A stretch of 36,534 nt of DNA, taken from NCBI GenBank assembly GCA_003193925.1, contig PSPG01000014.1, forward strand, positions 1 to 36,534, written 5' to 3'. The DNA comes from Candidatus Thalassarchaeum betae (lineage in GTDB: Archaea; Thermoplasmatota; Poseidoniia; Poseidoniales; Thalassarchaeaceae). Shown here piece after piece: positions 1 to 6,988 of this stretch; position 1 is the stretch's first letter, and every line of letters begins with the position of its first letter. A program made the translations under genes and the position numbers. The notes beneath the pieces were generated by a model. The model saw only the letters and a list, made by a program, of their open reading frames with translations. It did no database searches and had not been told where the DNA came from.

Positions 1-2
1 CC

Positions 3-107
3 TATCTGACCTGGGAGGAGTTTCAGGCTGAAGGACAAGAGGCCCACGGTACGATGGATTCCCTAGTCGTTGTGCCAGATGACACGCCTCCGGACGTCCT
101 CTCCTAG
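3..107 (+). CDS. 3' end of an unidentified gene (partial)
   Basis: The third frame is open from the left edge of the window to a TAG stop at 105-107 and gives 34 residues, beginning YLTWEEFQ and ending PPDVLS. The acidic, proline-containing composition looks like a genuine protein C-terminus, and it would converge on the minus-strand oxidase operon that ends at 145. There is too little sequence to recognise a family, and a chance open frame at the window edge cannot be excluded. Confidence 0.4.
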   Translation, partial: YLTWEEFQAEGQEAHGTMDSLVVVPDDTPPDVLS

Positions 108-144
108 CCTCCCCCCCAGGCATGACATCGTTCCGGACTCACGT

Positions 145-378
145 CTACTCTTCAGAGGCCGAATCGGTACCCTGTTCGGGCGGAGAATCCTTCTTCCCTC
201 GGGAATCGGCCCGCCAGATGCCAGCGGCCACCAGCAGGAAGAAGCTGAAGCCCACGATCCAAGCCTCTCTGACCCCAAACATCTCCATCGAGGTGAAACT
301 GAGTCCGATTGTGCATACAATCCAGACGACACCGATGAACAGGAAAATCTTCGCATCATCTCCCTTGTCGTCAGCCAT
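145..378 (-). CDS. Small two-helix membrane protein, last gene of the haem-copper oxidase operon
   Basis: A 77-residue protein with two predicted membrane helices (about residues 11-28 and 39-56) and a charged, glutamate-rich C-terminus. It begins 15 bases after the stop of oxidase subunit I on the same strand, so it is almost certainly co-transcribed. By position and size it resembles the short accessory subunits encoded beside many B-type haem-copper oxidases. That role is inferred from context; I recognise no family signature. Confidence 0.7.
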   Translation of the reverse strand: MADDKGDDAKIFLFIGVVWIVCTIGLSFTSMEMFGVREAWIVGFSFFLLVAAGIWRADSRGKKDSPPEQGTDSASEE

Positions 379-393
379 CCTCTCCCCTCCCGT

Positions 394-2070
394 TCATCCC
401 GGCAAATCTCCAACCATTGAGAATGTCAACCAAGTGAGCGCGAACAACGCCGCGAGCGCGACGAACATCACGATCGTGGCCGTGGGCGCCTTGACAGCCC
501 CCGGCTCGGCGGGTTCCCATCGTACAGTGGGCAGGTTGGCAGTCACCTCGCCGACTCCTGCCTCCTCGCCAGACCGCAAGGTGCGGACGAGCCCGTACAC
601 GAACAGCAGCAGAACGATGGCCATGATGATTCCACCGAGGCCGACGAGCGCATTCAGAAGGGGAATCGAAGCGTGCAAGTCGTACTCCGGCGCCAGCGTC
701 CGCCGAGCCGAGCCGAGGTATCCGGCGGCGATGCCCGAGACGCCGAACAGGTAAACTCCGACGGTGAGCGCCCAGGGCAGTTGAGCCATCAGTTTCGGGT
801 TCCACAGCTGCCTGCCGTAGAGGATGGGGATGACGTACATCAGCAGCCCGATGAAGGTGAGCGTGATAGTGCCCACGGTGAAGAAGTGGAAGTAGGCCGG
901 GATTGCGAAGGTGTCCGACAGCAGAGCGGCGAATTTCACCTGTATGAGGATGTTTGCAAGCACTCCACCGGCGGCGGCACAGACGCAGGCGGCCGCAATC
1001 GAGGAGAAGGCGGGGTTGCCCCACGGCAGGTCGCGCATCCAGGCGAACAGCCCCTGTCTTCCTTCGCTGACCCGCGCACTCGCTTCGAGGGAGACCAGGA
1101 TGATGACGAACACCATGATCGTCGGGATGCTGATGAACATGGCGAGTGTCGAGGCGACCGTCTTCATCAGCGCGGAGATGGTCGGGTCGAGGAACATGTG
1201 GTAGAGGAAGGTCGGGGGGAGGACGACTAGGTAGAAGGAAAAGAAGACCTTCGACAATCGATCGCTGAAGATGCTCTTCACACCGGTAGTGACCTCCGCC
1301 AGAGCATACCAGACCAACACCGTGGACAGCAGAGGCAAGTAGTGCATGTTGTGGAACATCACGTGATAGGCAATCATGTAGTCGAAGTCCATCGGCCCAC
1401 CGCCTTCCAAGGCCCACAAGGCAGTCCTGCCGAACACATTCAGCGCGGCGAATGAGGTGACGGTGAGCAGGGCCGCCCAGAGCGTCGCGGCGAAGGTGAT
1501 GGAGGACCAGCTCTCGACCTTGCCGTCCAACTTCGCTTTGATGGGAGTCGCGATGCAAGGAATCGAGACGCACAACAGACCGAGTCCGAGCAGGACGTAG
1601 CCGACGTAGAACCAGTCAGCACCCGGCATCCCATCAGACAGCGGGGCGAGTCCGGTGTAGGTGATGACCGCTCCCATCCAAGGTGCGATCTGGTCGATCA
1701 GGAAACCGGCTGACATCAGGCCGAACCCTACCCACGCCAAGTTGCGCCAGACCAGCTCGTCGACACCATCGGTGTAGACGAGCACGAACACCATCACCAC
1801 AGCAACCTGCACGAAGTAGAGCCAGTAGTAGAATACCGTGGTTCCATGCAGAGTGAGAATCGTGTAGGCTAGGGTTGACTCGAGGGAGAGGAAACCCCCC
1901 TTGACCAACACGAGCAGCAAAGCGTAGAGGACTCCAAGCCCAAGAGTGAAGATGCTGACGAGCACGAAAGCCTTCAGCAACCGCCTGTCCCCCTCTGCCA
2001 GACTTGACAGCGAAGCCTCGAACCGCCCCGAAGCATGCTCAATGGTGGATTCGTCACCTTGTTCCGCCAT
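394..2070 (-). CDS. Haem-copper oxidase subunit I, ba3 (B-type) lineage, with substituted active-site ligands
   Basis: A 558-residue polytopic membrane protein. It aligns almost without gaps to Thermus ba3 oxidase subunit I as I remember it, including the LTLHG, LFAWMRDLPWGNPAF and C-terminal LLLFVYGL regions. The low-spin haem ligands are present as H75 and H395. In the binuclear site, CuB ligand H240 and the cross-linking tyrosine Y244 are kept, as is H291. The other CuB histidine is Y290 (codon 1201-1203), and the high-spin haem ligand is Y393 (codon 892-894). Polar K-channel positions also look lost. The gene follows a CuA subunit II by 16 bases. It may be a quinol or cytochrome/cupredoxin oxidase homologue repurposed for another reaction (NO chemistry, electron storage or sensing) or an inactive copy. 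The family assignment is firm; the activity is unknown. Confidence 0.92.
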   Translation of the reverse strand: MAEQGDESTIEHASGRFEASLSSLAEGDRRLLKAFVLVSIFTLGLGVLYALLLVLVKGGFLSLESTLAYTILTLHGTTVFYYWLYFVQVAVVMVFVLVYTDGVDELVWRNLAWVGFGLMSAGFLIDQIAPWMGAVITYTGLAPLSDGMPGADWFYVGYVLLGLGLLCVSIPCIATPIKAKLDGKVESWSSITFAATLWAALLTVTSFAALNVFGRTALWALEGGGPMDFDYMIAYHVMFHNMHYLPLLSTVLVWYALAEVTTGVKSIFSDRLSKVFFSFYLVVLPPTFLYHMFLDPTISALMKTVASTLAMFISIPTIMVFVIILVSLEASARVSEGRQGLFAWMRDLPWGNPAFSSIAAACVCAAAGGVLANILIQVKFAALLSDTFAIPAYFHFFTVGTITLTFIGLLMYVIPILYGRQLWNPKLMAQLPWALTVGVYLFGVSGIAAGYLGSARRTLAPEYDLHASIPLLNALVGLGGIIMAIVLLLFVYGLVRTLRSGEEAGVGEVTANLPTVRWEPAEPGAVKAPTATIVMFVALAALFALTWLTFSMVGDLPG

Positions 2071-2086
2071 CGTTCATCGCCCCGTT

Positions 2087-2632
2087 TCACACAACGACAA
2101 TCTTGCCGCTCATGCCGTTATGCTGCTCCCCGCAGTAGTAACTGCAGTACAGCGTGTACTCTCCCGGCTCGTCGAATGTCAGTCTCTGTTCGATCACTAC
2201 TCCTGGAATGAGCCTGACCATCTGGCTGCCGGAGTCGGTGCTGACCGAGGCGCCATGGTAGACGTCCATCGTCATCATCCTGAACTGATACTCGACGCCG
2301 GCTTCCAGTTGAATCTCAGCAGGTGAGTATCCCCATTGGTAGGCGGCGAGGTAGACCGGATTCATCGACATCCGCTCCCCGCCCATTACCATCCAGCCAG
2401 GGTCAGGCGCCACCACGATGCCGGCGTCCGCATCCCAGTTGTTCTCTTCGAAGAGAATGGTGATTGCCATGAACTGACCAGCAGACATCTCACTGGGGCC
2501 TCCGTGCCCGGCGTGGGCATCGCCAGCACCCTCTTCTGCGGTGTAGGCGCCGCCCAGAGACCAAGGGATGATGAGCAGGAGCAGTGAGAGGCTGGTCAGG
2601 ACCGCGCCCAGCGGCTCACTCGAACGATTCAT
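2087..2632 (-). CDS. Haem-copper oxidase subunit II with complete CuA site
   Basis: A 181-residue protein with one N-terminal membrane helix or signal anchor (about residues 8-30), followed by a periplasm-side cupredoxin domain. The CuA ligands are all visible: H126 in DVYHG, then C163, C167, H171 and M174 in CSYYCGEQHNGM. The intervening Tyr where many A-type enzymes have Glu fits the B-type (ba3) lineage. The protein should accept electrons from a soluble or anchored donor and pass them to haem b in subunit I. It lies between a cupredoxin gene (22 bases upstream) and subunit I. An intact CuA site beside a subunit I with altered ligands argues that the complex still carries electrons. Confidence 0.93.
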   Translation of the reverse strand: MNRSSEPLGAVLTSLSLLLLIIPWSLGGAYTAEEGAGDAHAGHGGPSEMSAGQFMAITILFEENNWDADAGIVVAPDPGWMVMGGERMSMNPVYLAAYQWGYSPAEIQLEAGVEYQFRMMTMDVYHGASVSTDSGSQMVRLIPGVVIEQRLTFDEPGEYTLYCSYYCGEQHNGMSGKIVVV

Positions 2633-2654
2633 GCTTGTTCACCTCGGAATCGAA

Positions 2655-3179
2655 TCACCGCTCCTTGCGGGTGGCGACGATGGAGGCTGCTGTGATTGCC
2701 GCGACGGCCAACCCGAAGGCGAAGCCGGGAATCCCATCATCCTGCGTGTGTTCGTCGTGCATGTCACCACTCATGTCCATCTGGGTGGCTGTGTGGACGG
2801 CGGAATCGTTGTTCACCCAGGTGACTGTGACACCGGGTTGGATCTTCACCGTGCTCGGTTGGTAGCTGAAGCCGTCGATGTAGATGGTGACGTCGTCAGC
2901 GCGGGCATCAGAGTCGTCGGAGACGTTCACCCAGCCGGTGAAGTCGGGGAAGCCTTCGTGAGGCGGGTGCGGAGTGCAGGAGTACATGTCATTCGACGCC
3001 ATCGTGAAGGTGTGTGACCAACTCTCATTCTGAGCCAGTTCTCCGCTGTCCCACAACTCCATCTCTTTCGCGCTTGCCGAAGGCAAGAGGAACATGAGGG
3101 GTAAGAGCAGCATCAGGGCGGCCCCTAACCGCACAGTAGTTCGGGTTTTGTTCTCACCTGATTTTCTTGATTTATTCAT
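2655..3179 (-). CDS. Membrane-anchored cupredoxin with reversed half-domain order
   Basis: A 174-residue exported protein, taken from the ATG at 3179; a TTG extension to 3215 is possible but would lie between the TATA-like box and this start. Residues 15-37 form a signal peptide. The Cys-His copper loop (C68, H71 in YSCTPHP) comes first. It is followed by the strand normally found at the N-terminus of plastocyanin-like domains (GFSYQPSTVKIQPGVTVTWV, then H129). The axial Met position reads GF rather than GM. The C-terminus has PGF (151-153), a hydrophobic stretch and basic residues, which matches PGF-CTERM archaeosortase signals. As first gene of the oxidase operon it is the likely electron donor to CuA. 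The copper role is inferred from motifs. Confidence 0.75.
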   Translation of the reverse strand: MNKSRKSGENKTRTTVRLGAALMLLLPLMFLLPSASAKEMELWDSGELAQNESWSHTFTMASNDMYSCTPHPPHEGFPDFTGWVNVSDDSDARADDVTIYIDGFSYQPSTVKIQPGVTVTWVNNDSAVHTATQMDMSGDMHDEHTQDDGIPGFAFGLAVAAITAASIVATRKER

Positions 3180-3220
3180 CTCAGCACTCGCCCTGACCAA
3201 TCCCCGGTATTCCAATGGTT

Positions 3221-3230
3221 GAATATAACA
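3221..3230 (-). promoter_or_regulatory. Putative TATA box of the cupredoxin-oxidase operon
   Basis: Read on the minus strand this is TGTTATATTC, in an AT-rich patch about 42 bases upstream of the cupredoxin ATG at 3179. The spacing would put an archaeal transcription start near 3200 and leave a short leader. Assigned from sequence and spacing only. Confidence 0.45.
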
Positions 3231-3293
3231 TTTCCCGCGGCGAGAAATCTGCCTTTCAGTTCACTGGGAGTGACCCCTCAAATCGTTGAGGCC

Positions 3294-4772
3294 CTAGTGT
3301 CCTGACCTCCTCGAGCCGGGGCCCACTCGCATCGCTATAGCGCCTGCAACGAGAGAGAGCAATCCCATTGAGAGGGACCAACCCGGCAGCCCCTGATCCG
3401 CCTTGCCAACTTCGAGGAACACCACAGAGCGTTCGGTCTCGGAGAGCAGCCGCTCGGGCGTTCCGTCGACCAGCAGTGGCCGAAAGCGCCCCTCCAACTC
3501 GACAGAGATGTTCCCGCTGTACAGCGGCCGCACGGTGAACTCCAGCGTAGTCGAGTTGTTGGCGCCCAACTCGGCTACCTCCACCCAATCGGGTGACGCC
3601 TTGAAACCCTCCTCCTTCAACCAGAAGGTCCCGTTGACGAGCGGTCCGAAGCCGGTGTTGTTCAATTCGAGGGAGAGGGTGAAGGACTCGCCGCTGACGA
3701 TCTTGGCGGGATGGCTGCTCGCTTCGAGCACGGGATGGGCACCGAAGAGAGGGTAGTTGCTCATCATGTACAACGAGCCGATGAAGGCGGCGGTGAGTCG
3801 TGACTGCTTTTCCTCTACCGAGATCATCCCCCACTGCTCATTGTCTACCTCGACGGTCACTGAGGGCATCCCGAGCGAGTATCCGTAGTCGAGCGAGGTC
3901 CCCTTGGCGATGTACAGCTCAGTCGCGGCCGGCCCGGCCCTGAGTCCGGTGAGCTCAGTCAACTCCTGCTCCAGGCGGGTGTACATCTCGATGTCCGGCG
4001 TGGCTGATTCGGTGTATCCCCACGGCGTCAGGAACCAGAGTGTGCCGGTGTGCATCGATATGTAGAGACGGAAGTCATGCGACTCAAACACCTCCACGTT
4101 GGCAGCCACCTCGGGCTCGCTCGCAGCCGAGCTTCCGGCACCGTCCCATTCGAAGGGATAGTTGCGGTTGAGGTCGACCCCGTTGGAGTTGGCCCGCGTG
4201 TCGCGGGTGTTGCCGTCGACATTGACCATCGGGAAGATGAAGATGTCGTGGCTGTCGACGAATTCCTTGACCCATGGGTCGTCTTCGTACTCGGTCACTA
4301 GGTAGTCGAGCAGCAGCACCGCCACCTCCATCCCGAGTTGCTCGTTGCCGTGGTGCCCCCCATCGATGTGGATCTGCGGTTTGGGTGTCGGGTCGGAGAG
4401 GTTGGTGACCTGCGCCAGCAGCAACTTGCCGTAATCGTTGAACGGATCCAGCTCAGCGTCGACGCTGTGCCCGATTGTCGAGAGGCGCATGATTTCCGAG
4501 TGGTCCTGCTGCAGCGCCTCCATGTGCTCGCGCAGGTCCCAGTAGTGGTAGTACACCTGGTCGTAGATCTCGTCGCGGATTTCCTGACGCAGCCACTCGC
4601 TCGCCCTGTCAGAAACCTCCGGCCCCCACTCGACCTCGGGGCTCCCCTCGACTCTGTTCCAGCCGTCGGCACCGTCTGCCTCAACTGGCTCCTGTGCTGC
4701 GCTGGAATCGAAACAACCGGCCAGTGGCGTCAATAACAAGAAAAAAGCAACCAGAAGGTGCTTGTGTTTCAC
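3294..4772 (-). CDS. Lipoprotein zinc carboxypeptidase, M14 family
   Basis: A 492-residue secreted peptidase starting at GTG. The N-terminus is a lipoprotein signal with lipobox LAGC (Cys20). The M14 zinc site is visible as HGNE (H141, E144) and H241 in SMHTG. NRNYP supplies the substrate-carboxylate arginine (R203), and E308 in TVEVDN fits the catalytic glutamate. After about residue 340 comes a beta-rich domain resembling CARDB-type adhesion modules, then a C-terminal LPGW segment with a hydrophobic helix and basic tail, so the protein could be tethered at both ends. It probably trims peptides outside the cell, fitting a protein-degrading heterotroph. It lies upstream of the oxidase operon but is separated by about 115 bases and a TATA-like box, so it is probably a separate unit. 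Confidence 0.9.
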   Translation of the reverse strand: MKHKHLLVAFFLLLTPLAGCFDSSAAQEPVEADGADGWNRVEGSPEVEWGPEVSDRASEWLRQEIRDEIYDQVYYHYWDLREHMEALQQDHSEIMRLSTIGHSVDAELDPFNDYGKLLLAQVTNLSDPTPKPQIHIDGGHHGNEQLGMEVAVLLLDYLVTEYEDDPWVKEFVDSHDIFIFPMVNVDGNTRDTRANSNGVDLNRNYPFEWDGAGSSAASEPEVAANVEVFESHDFRLYISMHTGTLWFLTPWGYTESATPDIEMYTRLEQELTELTGLRAGPAATELYIAKGTSLDYGYSLGMPSVTVEVDNEQWGMISVEEKQSRLTAAFIGSLYMMSNYPLFGAHPVLEASSHPAKIVSGESFTLSLELNNTGFGPLVNGTFWLKEEGFKASPDWVEVAELGANNSTTLEFTVRPLYSGNISVELEGRFRPLLVDGTPERLLSETERSVVFLEVGKADQGLPGWSLSMGLLSLVAGAIAMRVGPGSRRSGH

Positions 4773-4931
4773 GAAAACGCCTGTTTATCTGTCCGTATTA
4801 ACTTTCAGATGACATCAGATTCACAGGGGTTCGTGGCTTCCGATAGTCCCCTGAAACCACTTTTATCAGCCGATTCGGACCCTTCGCTCTCAAATACTCA
4901 GAAATGAGCGTCAACTCGGGGATGGGTACCC

Positions 4932-6032
4932 GTGAGTGAGAGCAAGTCGCCAGAGGGTGACGATACCGGAGGTATCGACGAGTTGGCTGCGCTGCGTGCC
5001 CAGCATGCCATCTCAGCCTCTTCCAGCATGGAGTCGGTGGCACGCGCCAGGGAGCGCCTCGACGAGGAGTCGAAGCTGCGCTCGGGCATCCGCCGCGAGC
5101 GTCGAATGCGCATCGCCGAGATGACCGAGAGGGTCTCTGGGATGCACGGCGCGATGCGCAAGGCCAATGAGATTCTGTTCGAGGAGAGGTTGCAGCAGAT
5201 CGAGGCCGACCTGAGGGCAGAGCTCGAGGATGAGATGGAGAGACTCGAGACCGAGGCCCTGGAGCGCGAGGAGCGCCTCCTGCGGGAGGAGATGCTGCAC
5301 CGGCTGCGCCGGGAGGAGAACCGGCTGCGCGAGCAGTTAGACCTGGAGCGTGACCGTCGCATAGAGGCCCATTCCATCAAGCTGCGCAGCAGGCTCAAGG
5401 ACGAGATGGAGACCGAGTACGAGCGCCGCAGGGCGTTCCTCGAGGAGCGTCTGGAGCTAGAAGCGGCGCAAGACGTCGAGAGGATGCAACGCCGCGTCGA
5501 AATGGACCTGCGCGAGGCTATGGAGAGTGGTGTCCACAGGAAGGTCGAGGCCCACCGACTGGAACAGGAGATGCAGATGCGGGAGCGCCTCTCCGAGGCA
5601 CGCAGGGAGCGCGAGGGAGAACTGGAGAAGCAGCTCAAGGACGAGCGAGCATCGCTCGAGAAGGAGATGAAGGCCGACGTCGACGTCCGCATCAAGGTGC
5701 TCGAGGAGGAGTCGGAGCGCGCTGCGCTGGCCGAGCTGGACCGCCGCTTCCGAGCAGAGCGCGAGACCATGGAGGTCGCACTCGCCCTGCGCCGCCAGGA
5801 GATGGCGCTGGAGCAGGAGGTCGAGATGGAGCAGAGGGTTGCCGAGTTCGCCAAGAAGCGCGAGGCCGAGATGATGGCCAAGCTCGAGGAGCAGTTCGCC
5901 AAGCGCGGCGACCTCTCAAAGGAGGAGGTCAAGGAGATACTCAAGTCGCTCGAGGCCGAACTCAAGTCGAAGTGGGAGGCCGCGCTGCTCGATGCCAAGC
6001 AATCCGCCCTCGAGAGAGTGGGCGAGGACTAG
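4932..6032 (+). CDS. Long charged coiled-coil protein
   Basis: A 366-residue protein starting at GTG. After an acidic, disordered N-terminus (about 1-25) almost the whole length is a heptad-rich helix of Glu, Arg, Lys, Leu and Met without glycine or proline breaks. This fits an extended coiled coil or ER/K single alpha helix of several tens of nanometres. A short break (KRGDLSKEEV) precedes the final helix at about 320-360. No enzymatic domain is seen. It converges on the ParA gene, the two stop codons sharing the palindrome CTAG (6029-6032). A role in chromosome or cell organisation beside ParA is possible but is inference. The gene itself is well supported by codon pattern. Confidence 0.85.
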   Translation: MSESKSPEGDDTGGIDELAALRAQHAISASSSMESVARARERLDEESKLRSGIRRERRMRIAEMTERVSGMHGAMRKANEILFEERLQQIEADLRAELEDEMERLETEALEREERLLREEMLHRLRREENRLREQLDLERDRRIEAHSIKLRSRLKDEMETEYERRRAFLEERLELEAAQDVERMQRRVEMDLREAMESGVHRKVEAHRLEQEMQMRERLSEARREREGELEKQLKDERASLEKEMKADVDVRIKVLEEESERAALAELDRRFRAERETMEVALALRRQEMALEQEVEMEQRVAEFAKKREAEMMAKLEEQFAKRGDLSKEEVKEILKSLEAELKSKWEAALLDAKQSALERVGED

Positions 6033-6988
6033 CCTCCCAGTATCCTCTCTATCCGCGCATCGGCTTCCTTCGCCAGCTCCCAGTACGCCTTGCTGCCCGG
6101 GTTGGACTTGTTCGGCTTCTTCGCGATGACTATCGGTGCTCCCTCAAGTGGAGCCTCTGCTATCGCCACCGAGCGCTGGATGGCAGTCTTGAACACCCGG
6201 TCGCCGAAGTGCTTGCGCGCGCGCTCGGCGACCGTCTCGCCCAGGTTGCTGCTGGTCTGCACCATAGTCAGCGCGATCCCGAACAGCTTGAGGTCGGGGT
6301 TGATGGCCTTCTGCACGTCGCGAATCGCGTTCATCAACTGGCTCATGCCCTCGAGCGCGTAGAACTCGGCTTGGATGGGGATCAGCACCCAATTGGCCGC
6401 GGCCAGCGCGTTCACGGTAAGCAGGCCAAGCGAAGCCGGTGTGTCGACGATCACCAGGTCGAAGTGTCCCACAGCCTGCTCGAGAGCCACTTTGAGTCGG
6501 GTCTCGCGCCCGATTCTCATCGCGAGGTCGATCTCGACGCCAGACAGGTCGAGGTCGGCGGGCAGCAGCCAGAGGTTGTCGATGGCGATTCCCTTGGGCG
6601 GGCCCCGCTTGCGGTCGGGGTTATGGCGCTTCCAAGCCGCACGCATAGCCTCAGTGAGGTTGTCTGGGCCGAGCAGGCACTCGGTGAGGGTGACCGGCGC
6701 GCCTTCCAAGCCTCCCTTGAACAGCTCGTTCATCGTCGGGCCCAGCGACCTCTTGTCGATGCCGAAGGTGGTGGCCACGTTGCCCTTGGGGTCGAGGTCG
6801 ACCAGCAAGACCCTGCGGCCGGAGATCCCCATCTCCTCGTTACCCACCGCCAGAGCCGCGGCCAGATTGACCGCGGTTGTGGTCTTGGCGCAGCCGCCCT
6901 TGTGGTTCACAACCGCAATCACCACTGGCGCAGACATCTCCCTCGTTGGGGGGATAACCGCGGGACTACCGTGAATCTTGCGAATCAC
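6029..6988 (-). CDS. parA: ParA/Soj-type partitioning ATPase
   Basis: A P-loop ATPase of the ParA/MinD superfamily, 319 residues from the GTG at 6988. That start overlaps the stop of the upstream MoxR gene in a GTGA junction. An ATG at 6937 with a purine-rich GAGGGAG just before it would give a 302-residue protein beginning at MSAPVV, which fits the family start better. The deviant Walker A is KGGCAKTTT, Walker A-prime is LLVDLDPKGN, and Walker B is LVIVDTPAS. Such ATPases form nucleotide-dependent dimers on DNA and move chromosomes or protein cargo. No ParB is encoded nearby; the convergent coiled-coil gene could be a partner, but this is unproven. Confidence 0.93.
   Translation of the reverse strand: MIRKIHGSPAVIPPTREMSAPVVIAVVNHKGGCAKTTTAVNLAAALAVGNEEMGISGRRVLLVDLDPKGNVATTFGIDKRSLGPTMNELFKGGLEGAPVTLTECLLGPDNLTEAMRAAWKRHNPDRKRGPPKGIAIDNLWLLPADLDLSGVEIDLAMRIGRETRLKVALEQAVGHFDLVIVDTPASLGLLTVNALAAANWVLIPIQAEFYALEGMSQLMNAIRDVQKAINPDLKLFGIALTMVQTSSNLGETVAERARKHFGDRVFKTAIQRSVAIAEAPLEGAPIVIAKKPNKSNPGSKAYWELAKEADARIERILGG

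Noticed and set aside
122..754. Long plus-strand open frames antisense to the oxidase subunit I gene
   Set aside because: Ser/Thr/Pro- or Arg/Gly-rich composition, typical of shadow frames in GC-rich DNA; the minus-strand gene has clear homology.
371..1573. 400-residue minus-strand frame inside oxidase subunit I
   Set aside because: Arg/His/Gly-rich alternate frame of the real gene with no recognisable domain.
4898..5998. Serine/arginine-rich minus-strand frame, antisense to the coiled-coil gene
   Set aside because: It is the complement of Glu/Arg-rich codons, so Ser/Leu/Arg runs arise automatically; no start context or homology.
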